This document shows positions 20,768 to 33,560 of a DNA stretch of 64,000 nucleotides, in pieces. The stretch lies in contig NC_020173.2 of the NCBI RefSeq assembly GCF_000224145.3, positions 1,851,435 to 1,915,434 on the forward strand. The letters are read 5' to 3'. This DNA comes from Ciona intestinalis. Lineage: Eukaryota; Chordata; Ascidiacea; Phlebobranchia; Cionidae. The notes under the pieces were generated by a model. The model made no database searches, had not been told where the DNA came from, and worked only from the letters and a program-made list of their open reading frames with translations. A program made the position numbers and the translations under genes. How positions within the stretch are numbered: position 1 is the first letter of the stretch; every line of letters starts with the position of its first letter.

Positions 20768-21335
20768 TAAAAAAACATAAATAAAATGAGTTTTACTGCT
20801 CTGTGTAATGCTGGGTATTCTAATTGTAATAAAAGACACTAAACATAGTTTGACTTTTTGAACCACATGAAATCAAGCCTTTTTTTAAACTGAACTAGCT
20901 TGCTTTTTAAACCAGATGATATAAAGTCCTTTTTTTGCCTCAGTTGTTAAAACAGAACTGATGCTTGCAAGTATATTGCATTTCTGAGCACAGGTACAAA
21001 GTTTCAGGTCATGATATACATAAATTTAAAAGCAATAGCCTGGTAACAGCATGGTTCTGTTGGGAACTCAATTAGGTTAAATCCAACGCAGCGACCTAAA
21101 ACAACAGCAATCTGAACGTGGTGAAATAATAAATAAAAACTGGGACTTTAGCTTTGTTTACATAAGTGGCAATATGATATACTGTAGTAATATTCCATGA
21201 AAAACATGATCTTTTCATTTGAAAGTCAATATGGCTGCTTTATGTTTTGAAATAGGGCCCTTTTTTAAATTAAAACATTGTGTAAAAAGTAAAGCCACGC
21301 GAACTTAAGCGAACGTGAACGAAGCAATTATTACA
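20768..21335. other. BYSL/NR2C convergent spacer
   Basis: 3' flank of two convergent genes. AATAAA at about 20780 fits BYSL polyadenylation. The rest is AT-rich with no ORF or repeat recognised; it should contain the NR2C 3' UTR. Confidence 0.5.
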
Positions 21336-24300
21336 TCACAATGACGTCTGTATCGTTGTCGCAGTCGGAAGAAGATGCTCTTGTGATTGGCCGTCAATTG
21401 TGTATGAGTCGCCATGACTCAGCAGTTCACTGTGATGATATTCGGACACAAGTTCGGAGTCGTGTGGGTAGTGGCTCACATCCGGAAGAGGAGAGGAGTC
21501 AGACACTGTGGTGAACTCTCCTGTCTCCATTTTCAGGATGTAAGGGATGATGGAGTCAATCTGAACATTCCCGATGAGTCCGGCAAAAAAGATTTCCTCC
21601 GTGATCGAGGAGCTTAGGGAGCGGAGTGCAGGAAGAGAGAGAAGAAGAAGGGACATCCTATGATCCGAGATGATCAGTTTAAAAATATTATTAAAAAACT
21701 AACTATTAAAAAAGTTTTGCATTGCCACTTTAATACAAGCAGTTTCTAATACTAATATTCTGAAGTGTTGAGATCAGAACTAGAATATATTGTTAAAAAT
21801 ACAGAAACGAGACTTGTACCTGTCTGGGTCTTCAGGATAAGTTCTCATTTCGTGTTCACGAAGTTCTGTGGTTGCTCGTGATTGAAATCGTTGGATTTGC
21901 GTTCGATGTAACTGATTCACGTGATCTGTGTATCATAAATGAAAAACTACTTAAAACGAAAAATGACCATCTCTGTTCACATAATGAAAACCTAATGCCA
22001 ACAGGCAGAGCTAGGTCTTTAAATTAAGATTTCTGAGTATGAACTGTTGTCTTTAATTAACATAGAACCGTTTTTTTTCTTCTATAGTTCTACAATACAT
22101 TACAAGGGAATTATGATTTAGATCAGTAAAGTCCACAACAGAGATAACAAAACCTTAACAGAATCACAACATTAGATGCAATGTTGCATACAATCTAACT
22201 GAACCCTTTGAATATTACAAAACAAAACAATTTGTTTTAAAAAATGATGATTAACTTGACAAAAATATAAATTTTAGAAAAAGATTTAGGTTTTAATTGA
22301 GCTATCCAAGAAAAGGCAAACTATGCCCCCTGAAAATTACAAACTAAAACAAATTGTTTTTTAAAAATGATCAATAGTAAAAAGCTTCACAAAAAAGTAA
22401 ATTTTAGCACAAGATATCGTTATAGGTTTTAATTGGGCTATCAAAGGCAAACATTACATACCAGGACTGAACAAAGCAAGTGCTTTAATATACGAGTACT
22501 CATGTTGATCCACTTCAAGCTTTTGCAGCCTTGCCACAAAATCTTGTAATTTGTTCAAATGTTCCGAAACATGGCATACATGACTTGTAGTCAGTTTGCC
22601 TGAAAAAAAAAGCCAAAATTTTACCACATTCTGCTAATAATAGTACTCTGCTTATAATACATGATGCTGCAAAACCAAGTCTGTTTATCTAATACAGTTC
22701 ATACAAAGGTATTCTATACCGGTGTTTATTGCTTGAGGGTATGTGTGATTGTACGTAAATTCAAATTTGCAGGTTATATAAGAAAAATTAATTTTGCATT
22801 ATATGCATGTTAGCCCTACACGTATGTATTATCATAAGAACATAAATTGATTTTAATACCTTAAATTTACATACAGAAAAAACCTTTGCTAATTCAAGAT
22901 GTGTCAGCAAAACACCTAACTTATTTTTTACTTATACGATAAAAATCATTGATAAAACAATTTAATTCAAGATGTGTCAGCAAAACACCTTAACTTGTTT
23001 TTTGCTTACACGAAAAAAATCATTGCGTCAACAATTTAATTCAAGATATGTCAGCAATATGATATGCTGAAGGTCAATGGGTAAAGATAGCAATTACTGA
23101 GTCCTACACTCATTAATATTTGATTTACCTTGTTGAAGTGATGTTTTAAGATGTCTGATAATGGTCATGATGATTCGGTCAAGGTTCATCGAACGAGAGC
23201 ATTGTGCTAAACCAAGCATGAAAAGTTCGTGCCAGCAATCTCTCAGCAGCGATGTGTGGCATTCCGTGCTGGAAAAATAAAAGTTCACAAATAATAGTAA
23301 CCATGGCGCAGTCAGAAAAAAATAAGGGGGGAGGGGGGTTTAACCAAAAAAATTATTTTATTTTTTTTACTTTTTTTAATTAATTTTTTGGGGGTTTTTA
23401 AAGGGGAGGGGGGTTGCGACACCCTAAACCCCCCTGGCTGCGCCACTGATAGTAATGTTGTTTTGGCAGAACAAGTAATAAAGCATATTCACTCTTGAGT
23501 AAGTTCAAATTAAATGTTTAAGTTAAAATTGGTTTCTAAAATACAGTTAAAAAAGACTGATTTTTATAGTTTTTAAAAAAAAAACTTTATGTGAATAAGA
23601 GAAATCAGAGTTGTATTCTAAAACAGTAAAATGTCATGAAAATCTAAACAAAATGTAAGAAATATGACAAAAAATTATATATATAATCTTAAAAAAATTT
23701 AGTTCCAAACTTAGTCTAAAACAGTAACACATCGTGAAAATTCGACAAAATATGAGAAATATGACAACGAAATAAATATAAACTTCACAAAATGTATTTC
23801 CTAACTTACCGTAAAAGTTGAAAAGCAAATATGGACCTTGCCCATTGTGCGGACAAGAATAGCAACCTAGACGCAGATTCACACACATAATGTACGTTGA
23901 ATACTTCAGGCAGTGGTGTGGGGGTTGTGAGCTCAAATACGAAGTTAGAATCCGTCATTAAAGGGCCCTGGAACGTAGAACATTTGATGTTGTTTTATGC
24001 TTCATAAGACTGTTTTTAATGACAAATTTTATAATACTGCTTTAATTAAAAAAAACAGACTTATAAATCACATAACTGTACATACCATTTTTTCTGTCAA
24101 AGAAAAATTGATTGAAATTTTACAATTCATGTTGCATGAGCAATTAAATATAAATAGATAAAAAAAATGGCACGTACGAATATCTGGTTTAAAATATTGT
24201 TTTTTTTTAATTTAATTTAGATTTTACAATTCGTATTGCATGACCAATTAATTATAAACAAAGGATGTTGCACGTACACATTTACACATGTTTTAGTATG

Positions 24301-27300
24301 ACCTCATTGACCAAAGAATTATTAATCAAAACGCTGACACTAGAAAGGGGATTTAGGTTTCATTGTGAATACAGTGACACGGTCATGCTACTCTGTGTGA
24401 ACCACAACGGCTCATTTCCAGGAATCGTGAACAAAATCTTAGGTGAAAATGAGGACAGACCTCAAAATCGAGGATTGGGGTTTGCGTGGGCATGAGGAGG
24501 TAATCTTCAGACTCTGAACATCGCTTTAAAGTCTTGGTTAAAGTGGAAATTGCCCTGAAAAGTAAAAATTAATAACCTGGTATTGATTGTAAACTGATTT
24601 TTTTCCTAAAATTTACTAGACACATTTAAGTATTGTTGGGGGTAATATGACACTGTGGAAAGTGCTTAAAAGTTAAAATTATCAACTTGTAAATGATTGT
24701 GTACCAAATTATATGATTTTCCCTGAACAAAACGCTATATTGTTACTAGCTAAATTGCAGGCAGTTTAAATAATAAAACGTAATGTTTTATTAAATAAAA
24801 AATAAATAAAATTCTTTAAATAAAAAATTCTAAATAAAAATTATATGTAAAATTTCTTGAATAAAAAAATGTACAAATGATTTCTCTTAATAAAACTGAT
24901 TTAAACAATAAAAATGTCCTACTTTTCAAGATCAGCTGGTCTCTCATTCTGTCCATTTTTCTCTGGCGAAGTTGGTTGAAAGTCTGTGTTTCTTTCCTGC
25001 TTTGTGAATTGAGCGATTGTGGAAACTACATTGGCTAATGTGCTCAGATTGCCCTGTATCATAAAAAATATGCAGTTTATAAAAAGGAAATGACAGTTGA
25101 ATAAAGTTTTGGGTTAGGAGAAAAAAAGTGTGCAAAAGTTGTCTGTATTGGTCAGAATATGGTGGTTGTATTGTATCTGCTCTATAGTGTTGAGCTTGAA
25201 ACACATTCTACATTAGTTTAGGAGCATGCAAAGTATTTGGCTGGCGGTCAATATTGCGCCTTCATACATAAATGAAAAGTAGAAATAGAAGTTACCGCAT
25301 TTGTAGTAACAACTAACAGCCAATAGTAATAATAGACTTATCCAAGCCACCAAATGTAAAATTTTAAAGCCAAGTTCATTTTGGTAAAAAAATTGGTACA
25401 TTTTTTTTTTCTGGAGATATTTTCTCTCCAGAAAGTTTTTATCACATTAACAAATTACTGTGCTTGAAGTAAAAACTTGTTTGATGAATTATGCAAACGT
25501 GGGTGGCTGGAAGGTGATTAACGGTGTTGTTTTAGTAAATGGAGCTTTTCGGTTTTACTTCCTAAAGCAATGTCTTGATTAATTGGCAGCTATAACAAGG
25601 ATGTAAATCTCAGTTTTGGTTACAGACAAGCCATTTATTCACAAAGTTAAAAGTTGTATCCCAAGAATCTTACAAGATTATTGCGGAAAATGTAAGAAGT
25701 GAAAAAAAATATTAAAAAAAAATATAAAAAAGGCGAAAAGAAAAAAACATTGAAAACGATTTTTCTAGTTTCAATTTCTTACATGTATAAAGTTAGGCAT
25801 TCACGATTAAATTAAAAATGACTAGCAGGAAATGCTTCGATTGTTTTACAAAAAAATTATATAAAAACCAACATAGCTTACAACGTACCTGCCGTTTTTC
25901 ACCAGATTCATTCCCACTCAGAGAACTGTGAAATAATATATAATTTGATCTGTGTTTAATATACATAACATAAAGCATAGTTCAATACCGCTGCAGTGCC
26001 TCCAGCGCTTTTACTTATTTAATACCCACCAAAATAGGATTTAATACCCACCAAAATAATTTGCCACCAAATAGGAGTTCAGTACTACCATATTTCTACT
26101 GCACTCCAATTTACTTCGTATATAAAAGTTACAAAAAAAATTTAAAACAAAAAATTTAAAATAAAATCTATTAAAACAGAATTAAACATTCAAAACCATT
26201 GTTTTTGATGTAAAAAGTAAAACATGATAAAAAACAACAAAATTCTGAAATTGCTGAATATTATTTACACCCACCTTTCACCATCTATATTCCTATACGT
26301 AATTCCTCTGTTGAAAGCTTTAACGAGGTGTTCTGATGTTGAACCAAGTAACCTGTGTTGGAGATCGTCTTGCTTGTGCATGGGGGAGCGCTCACACTGA
26401 ACCGCTGGAAAATTAATAAATGAATTTTTTTTCCAAATTACTTGTTTTAAGCTACCAACATTTTAGAGCGATTTAAGCAAAACTTAAAATGTTTTTTTTC
26501 GGGTAAAATAAACTACCTGTAATCTTTTTTTAAATAACGGAAAATACGGTATCATAAAAATATATATAGGCATCATATAAAATAAACGCACACCGCATCA
26601 TAGACCGACAAGAAAATTTAATTTATTTTTTACAGTTTGGTGTTGGGGTAATAGGCCAAATTTGGCCTAAATCCCAGGTTCCTGATAAGGACCTCACCCA
26701 CATAGAATAGAAAACTTACAATCTGATTTCATTCCCATGAGCACGCACTTCTGAAAACGGCAATATTGGCATCGATTTCTGTGCGTCTTGTTCACTGAAC
26801 AGTCCCGGCTTCCTCTGCAGGTGTAAGTCAACTTCTTGCGAACGCTTCGCTTGAAGAAACCTTTGCAGCCTTCACAGCTTTTGGCTCCATAGTGGCGACC
26901 TGCATAAAATGGAGGTTTATGTATAAATAAGGAACCTAATTGAATTTGTTCTTATTTTAAGCACTTTGAAAAAATACTAAAAAATATAATTTTGGGGGCC
27001 TTTGTTCAATCGAACAGAGTGATTTGATAATTAAAAAAATAATTTTAAAAATATTGATTGGAACTTCTCTGCATAGGAAAATTATAAGTTAAATTTCACA
27101 TATTACAAAATGGTATAAAAACAATACATCACATTGAAAAATTATAAATTTTTCACAACACAAAATGGTATAAAAACATTGCATAATATTGAATTTGATT
27201 TTATATTGATCAAAACAAAAATGACTATTTTTTGACTGTATACAACAACTTTTATTGAAAATTTGAAACTTCTCCTTTTTTAAGGGAAAACAACTCAAAA

Positions 27301-30249
27301 TGCCAGCTTCACCCACCTGATGCTCGATCTCCACACACAACACACAAGTCATAAGTGAGATACACCTCATCTTCGTTTGGTTTATTTGAGTTCATCGGGT
27401 AGGTGGCAATAGAAATAGGTTGGGGTGTGGAACCCGTCACTAGTTGGTTGGTACGACTGCTTACAAGGAATGGAGAACTTGCCACAGATGCAATCTAAGT
27501 ATTAAAAAAATAAGTAGGACAATGGCTTTGAAATGGTCTGTATGATACTGGATAAAACTAGTTTCAGTTCCATTTTCACCAAATGTAAATTGATACTATT
27601 GTATTATCACAGTCACCAAGTATGCGATTTTGTACTGTTTGAAAAAATTCGGAACCTATTAGACATTTTTGTTGTTGCAATTTTGCCGGATACATTGTAC
27701 TGCTTATAAGTTGTGGGCATTCCATTAGTTCATACATTTAGGAAACCAAAGTGAAAAAATCTTGAAAAAAATATCATGTATAGTTAAAACTTTTCAGTAA
27801 TGTTCATCTTAAAGTTTAAATTCAACATCACTCAGATGGTTTTAATTCTAAACCAAAACATATGGAAATAAAGATAACTGTAATATACATGAGCTGGCTG
27901 GTATGTTTCTACTGAAACTGGAAATGAACTCAAGTCAAAGCATATTACATTAAAACCAGTATTTTCCTAATTAAAGTCACAAATTCAATACCACATAAAT
28001 AACTATATTTTAAGTCCAAAAATTCTTACTTGAATAAGTCCTTTGTTTTGCAACTCAATCAGCCTCTCTGGGGTGAGCTGGTCCAGTGTGAGGACCTGGG
28101 TATGGTTGCCAATGATGGGGTTCCCACTTAACGCAGATATGCAAGGTTGGGGGTTGGGGGAAGACACGATCATGTCTGACACTGAATGATCCGCATGGGA
28201 GGCAGAAATAGACAGAGCTGTAAAAATTTAAAACATATTTTTTGTTTTAATTGTAAATTTAAAATACCAACTACATTAAAGTTTGGTTATCTAAAATATA
28301 TAACAATGTTAAGATTAGGTTTTTTGTTTGTTTTTTAATCTTACAAAGATTAATTTTCAGCTATTCTTTAGAAAATATATGCACTCTGTTTCAAAAATAA
28401 GCTTTTGAATGTCTTCGATTTAAATAAAAACAGCTTAAACACAAATGACCATTAAACATCTTGCCTGCCCTATGTGACCTTTACCTGCCTCTGAGGAAAT
28501 GGTAAATGAAATTATATTATAGAAATGCTTTTGGACCACCTTGCCAAAAGCCTGTCAAAATTTCTGAAGCGCCGTGTTAGTAACTTAGTAATGGCTGACA
28601 GTTATTTTAAAACACTAAGTAACCGCATGACTAAATAAAAAGCCTGTTTATCAAAATTGAAGTATTTTCTTAATAGAATCTATTTAACCTGAATTTAAGA
28701 ATTTTAGTGTTTAATATTTCTCTCAAGTTACTAAAAAATTTCATTTGCCAAAAACTAGGATAGGATTTAAAAACCGAGTGGTAAATATTGGAAAACTAAA
28801 TCCATGTTCTTAAGTGTGCAAATATACAGCTTGGCCAAAGAACAAATAAAATGTCTTGTTCGTTATATTGACCTACAGTCTGCCATTGTCATATGAGGTC
28901 AAAGGTTAAAGTTAAGTGGGTAAGGGTCGCACAAATGGAGTTAAGTAGTCAGGGTTAAGGGTTAATGTTCGATGACTGACTTGTTTTGGCAACAGTGGTG
29001 AATGGAATATTGGAACAAATTTAATCAATTAGATATGCTGAATAATTGAACATAGAGAGTAGTCTACAATTTATACTGTAACCCTAAGTAACATACAGAT
29101 ACACTATGCGTTAATATCAACTAAGCTACACTAGGGTAGCCTGGCGTCTATGTTTTATCAACAAAAATACACATTTTTTTATAATCTTTATTATTTATAC
29201 TGTTACCTAAATTTTGTTGTTTTCACATTATACAAAAAAACAATGCAACCTCATAACAGACAAAGACTTACTTGGATTATCTGGTAGAGACACAGTTTCA
29301 ATAGTTTGGCCTTCGTTTCCACTTTCATCAGATTCAGTTCGAACAGGAACAAGGTACATCTTCTCTTCACCCTCTAAGTCTGACTTTATAAAGAATAACA
29401 TTAATTAATTATATCAATGATTTTCAAAAATAAAATTAATGCAATGAAATTTTCAAGAATAATTTTACCCCAGTGATTTTTCAACTGTAGACTACAATAG
29501 TTACAACTTAAAGTCTGCTTAACATATACCGATACATACTGTGTGTATAATAAACATATAACTTATTGAACAATCATGCTGGATAGCTAAAACATTCAGA
29601 TACGTAAGATAACTTTATATAAACACTAAACAGTCATTACAACTTACAGTAGTTGACCTGTAGTTGTCTTCATTTAGTTGTTTTCTGCTTAAATCTCCGT
29701 CATTTACAGACTCACACTTCACTAGCATATCACCACTGCTGAAATCCTGGTTGCAAATATAATAATTTAAATGGGCATGCCAAAGAAGGATCAAAATTTG
29801 TTTATAGATAAAGATGGCCAAATGTGATCTAAATGTACCATAAAAGTTAAGAAAAACAGCTTATGAAAAAAATGCAAATTCTCATTTTTCGTTGGTATGT
29901 CCCCTTAACTATAAGGCCAGTAAAGGTACTAAACAGTAAACACACTGAACAGTTTTAAACTACAGCGAGTAAACTAAAAATAAGTGGTAGAATTTTGACA
30001 AAATGAAACGGAAAATTTAAAACTGCCTTTACATCCGTTTTTTTAATAATTTGATATCCCACTTCACAAAATCTGTAACTCGATGCATTTTTCATTATCC
30101 CGCAAATTAAAGTTGAGGTCTCTGACTCAAACGTTTAAATATATATATCTTGAACAAATATATCTTAACTCTTCACAACCAACCTGGTGAGTGGGCAAGC
30201 TATCGTTTGAATCACAAACATGCAGATCAGACTCCAGCATGCCAGACAT
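21336..30249 (-). CDS. NR2C: NR2C-type nuclear receptor (testicular receptor TR2/TR4 homologue)
   Basis: Orphan nuclear receptor. Fifteen coding exons on the minus strand: 30184-30249, 29648-29746, 29272-29383, 28030-28217, 27317-27494, 26720-26899, 26275-26404, 25889-25925, 24923-25053, 24461-24554, 23810-23967, 23129-23268, 22462-22599, 21820-21925 and 21336-21657; phases agree, 692 residues (human TR4 596). The two-zinc-finger DNA-binding domain (about 204-272) reads [20 protein letters not shown], then [33 protein letters not shown] and [12 protein letters not shown]-box EGCKG. It matches TR2/TR4 best. Ligand-domain blocks include [40 protein letters not shown], and the last exon's [19 protein letters not shown] with [11 protein letters not shown] (human ATITEELFFKGLIGNIRIDS, VIPHILKM). 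About 70 residues extend past the usual C-terminus. The donor of exon 10 (GAG/GTCTGT) is weak. TR2/TR4 bind direct repeats of AGGTCA. Confidence 0.93.
22891..23058. repeat. ~73-bp tandem repeat, 2.3 copies, in NR2C intron
   Basis: Units begin at about 22891, 22964 and 23038 with AATTCAAGATGTGTCAGCAA, AACACCTTAACTTGTTTTTT and ATCATTGATAAAACAATTT. They are near-identical, so a fairly recent local duplication within the intron between exons 12 and 13. Confidence 0.85.
23302..23448. mobile_element. hAT-like MITE with CAGTGGCGCA ends and 8-bp TSD, in NR2C intron
   Basis: Right end, reversed, reads CAGTGGCGCAGCCAGGGGGG then TTTAGGGTGTCGC; the left end CATGGCGCAGTCAG is its decayed partner. Flanked by ATAGTAAC (23294-23301) and ATAGTAAT (23449-23456), an 8-bp target duplication. 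CAGTGGCG-type ends with an 8-bp duplication are typical of hAT-derived MITEs. It lies about 26 bp from the acceptor of NR2C exon 12. Confidence 0.82.
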
Positions 30250-33200
30250 TCTGAAAAGAAAAAGGGAGTTATCCGGTAAATGGATCTCCGAAAACAATGA
30301 AGCGATACTATATAATAACCTACTGAAATTTCAGAACGAAATTGCAACACCATAATTTTGTGTGTATTAATAAATTTGGTTAGGTTCAATAGGTATATGA
30401 ATATTACTATTAGCACACATTTAATCTTTTGAAAGAGTTACTGTACATGAATACATATAATCTTTAGTATGTTATTTAAATACTTTACTTTGACTTACGA
30501 GCTGAAATACAGATTGTCTGTGCACTCTTGTCTTCTTGGGATAGCTCATGAATTTTCCATTTGACACTGAATATGCTGTAGAATCCAGAACGCAGGCAGG
30601 AGTTTGGACTTATTTAATACTTAAAAAGTTAGACGTCCTGGTAACTACAGTCCTTTGAACTTACAATGCGGCTGATTCTGTTGGTGTAAGGATAGACAGG
30701 TTATTAGAAAGTGTTGGGCTTTGGACCATGAACGCGCAACGAACACACAAGTGCGCGCTTAAACTTGTTAACCTTATACGAACTTTGCGCCGTACGAAAG
30801 CATTGCGTCTGGTACTAACACCTGGTTCGACAGTGAGTTCTAAAACCTACCGTTGTATATCCAGTTAAACTGAGTACACGACTACCAAGGTTCACAGGCG
30901 GGAAGCAAAATCAATATCCGGCGACCTTAACGGCTCACGAACCAGTCGACATGCGCGAAGGCAAATAACGCGTTCACCTCCTACCTCAATATGACGTCAC
31001 TTTATGATATCGGGTCATGCACAAACGGCGGAGGTGAGCCTGACAGTTGAGGCGTTATAAAACAATATGGTGTTTTATAACAAGTGAAGCATGATACTTT
31101 ATAAGCACTAATATTTCGTAAGGTTAAACAAATTCACGGAATTCAGAACTTCAAAACTCGCGAGCGCTATTAACAAAGAGTTGGTCTTTCTTTTTAAGGA
31201 AGGTGTTATAAGATCGGTTTTAAATTAAAAAATGGCGTATCCACCGCTTTTTGCAAGCAACTGCCATTTCAATTTCCGCAGTATTGCGGTTTGGGTCAAA
31301 GAAAAAAAAACAAAAGTGGGAAAACTGCTTTAAATACAGAGTGTTACGTCAGGTTTGTACTTTGACCTTTCTGGGTGAAGATAAAGTAAATCAGGCATCG
31401 CCCTAGCGTTATTAGAGATAACCACGAAAAAACACGCCACGGTGCACTAGGTCACGAATTCGTAGAAAGGTCGCCACGACTGCATTAGCAAGTAGCCGAC
31501 TGCTGCAGGTCAAAAATAATTCAAGCCACAAAAACGTAAACGATAAACAAACTATAACACAAATAAATGGACGAGTTATGCGATGGGCGTATTTTAGTTT
31601 CGGATTCCATAAAAGAATTTTTGGGATCAGTTAGGGAAATATTTACAGAACGTAGGCGGTACAGCAAGAATGACGTCACAGATTCGTCTCACGCACATGC
31701 GCTTTGAGCGACCTGACCTGATGAACTTTTTCACTTCGAGGTCACAGCGCGAGATAAGGCCTATTCTCTAATCACGGGTAAACGGATAAAGGTTCAAATG
31801 TTAGAATTAGCGTTGACTTCCGCCTCTCGCCTGTCATGACGTCAGAGGTGTGACGTATGGTTAGGTGTAACGTATTTACACACACACTGCGATTCAAAGT
31901 CGAAGATTTTATAATAACAGCACCAATATTACGTGGAAACGTTAAGGTTTTAATAAACCTAACCAACGAAAATAAACAACTTAGAAACACTTTTAAGTTT
32001 AACGCTTCAGCGCAATAAAATATTAATTAGCTGGTTGAACGCCAATTTCGGTCGTTACATATGAATTCAAAGTAACAGCAGTTCATTAATTCGACGCAGT
32101 CTGTTACGAGGTGGCTTGAACCAATAAGACCCTGCGTCGTGATATGCTGGAATGTCGCTGTACAAAGTTAGATGCGGTATGAACTTAAAGCAGATTTGAC
32201 CAGGTTAGACTGGTTCATTTAAAACGACGCCCGCTTTAATTTGGCGGGAACTCTGTTATGTAAATGTGTTTGAAGTACATGCCTTTACTGCGAACCGTTT
32301 TCACTTTGCGTCGCGGATTTCTAAATATTAAAATTACTGTTCCGTATTTGACCCCGTTGCGGTCGAAATAATAATAAAAAAAACAACCGCATCAGCGCAA
32401 AATGACAATAATCTTATGCTTTGTCGGGTATTTCAGGACAGTCGGTTAATTGGGATTTGTACAGCTTCATACCACCACAAACTGCGTGTTGTCTTACCTC
32501 GGCCGCTTTGCCATTTCAGGTTGCCGGGTTCGACGCTAGGTCATCATGAAAACAGAGCGGCAAAGACGGGGGACGCGACCCTGCACGAGGTCATAGTAAG
32601 GTCACATCAGTCTTTACGCTTGGCGAGGTCTTCTTTTCAGGAAATTCAGGTACGCAGATAAATAGACTTCGACAAGGACGAAAAACTAATAACTAAAGAT
32701 TTCGAATCAAGATATCGTCATGACCTGAACCTATATTTAAATTTTCAGTGATCGGTCAAAAGATGTTGACCATGATATGTGTCACTGTAGATAGGGCAAC
32801 GGGGTCGTGAATTATTTACCTTTGGTGATTAGAATGACGTCACTTTGGTATACGAGTTCTATTGATTATGAAGAAGTGAAGCAAAAACTAATAAGAGAAT
32901 ACAATATGTTCGGTGACGTCATAAAACCGGTAGTTATTCATTGCCGGGGTTAGTCAAACCGGCGATGTTTCTAAATGTTTCATAACATAACAAAGGCAGC
33001 TCTTACGTAACGTTACATACTTCGGGTCAGGTTCAAAAGTTCGAATGGCGAGCTCAAATTGAAGTTGCTGGCAAAACGGCAACAATCCTGGCGTATTAAA
33101 GGCGAGAGTGACAAAAATAGAAACGCTGACTTTCACACATGAATCGCGGTCGCGATGGGCAATCAATTCCGAGTCAAAAGCGAGAAAAACGGAGGCTCCG

Positions 33201-33560
33201 CTATTCTTGTTGGCGAAGCTGACCTTGGGACGACCTCAAGACCCTGGTGCCCGAACGATCCGTTTTTATCGACCGGAAACTGGGGGAATGAAATTAGCGA
33301 CGACGGACTTGCTAATTGCGCTGAATTTAACAGAGAAAGGGATGGAAATGGCCCCGATGTGGTTGAAACGATCATTTGGCTGGGACCTAATGCAATCCGG
33401 AGGGAGAGGGTTTATTAGGCCATTTCTCCCACAGCCAATAACATTACAATCAAATGTGTGCACAGAAAGTTGTGACTTTTGTTTTTTGGCTGAATACCAC
33501 AGGGAAAAGGGGAATGGGTTAAGCTTACTAATTGAACTCATAACACAACTTTTTTGATAG
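30250..33560. promoter_or_regulatory. NR2C upstream region with CRE cluster and possible 5' UTR exons
   Basis: NR2C's first coding exon starts right at a splice acceptor (TTTTCAG/A before ATG), so an upstream noncoding exon is needed. Candidate donors on the minus strand lie at 30498 (CAGCTC/GTAAGT) and 30664 (GCATT/GTAAGT). From about 30700 to 33420 base composition shifts to more G+C and CpG. Five perfect CRE palindromes TGACGTCA lie at 30992, 31671, 31837, 32835 and 32913. Several overlapping frames near 33108-33557 are open on both strands but unrecognised. Confidence 0.5.
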
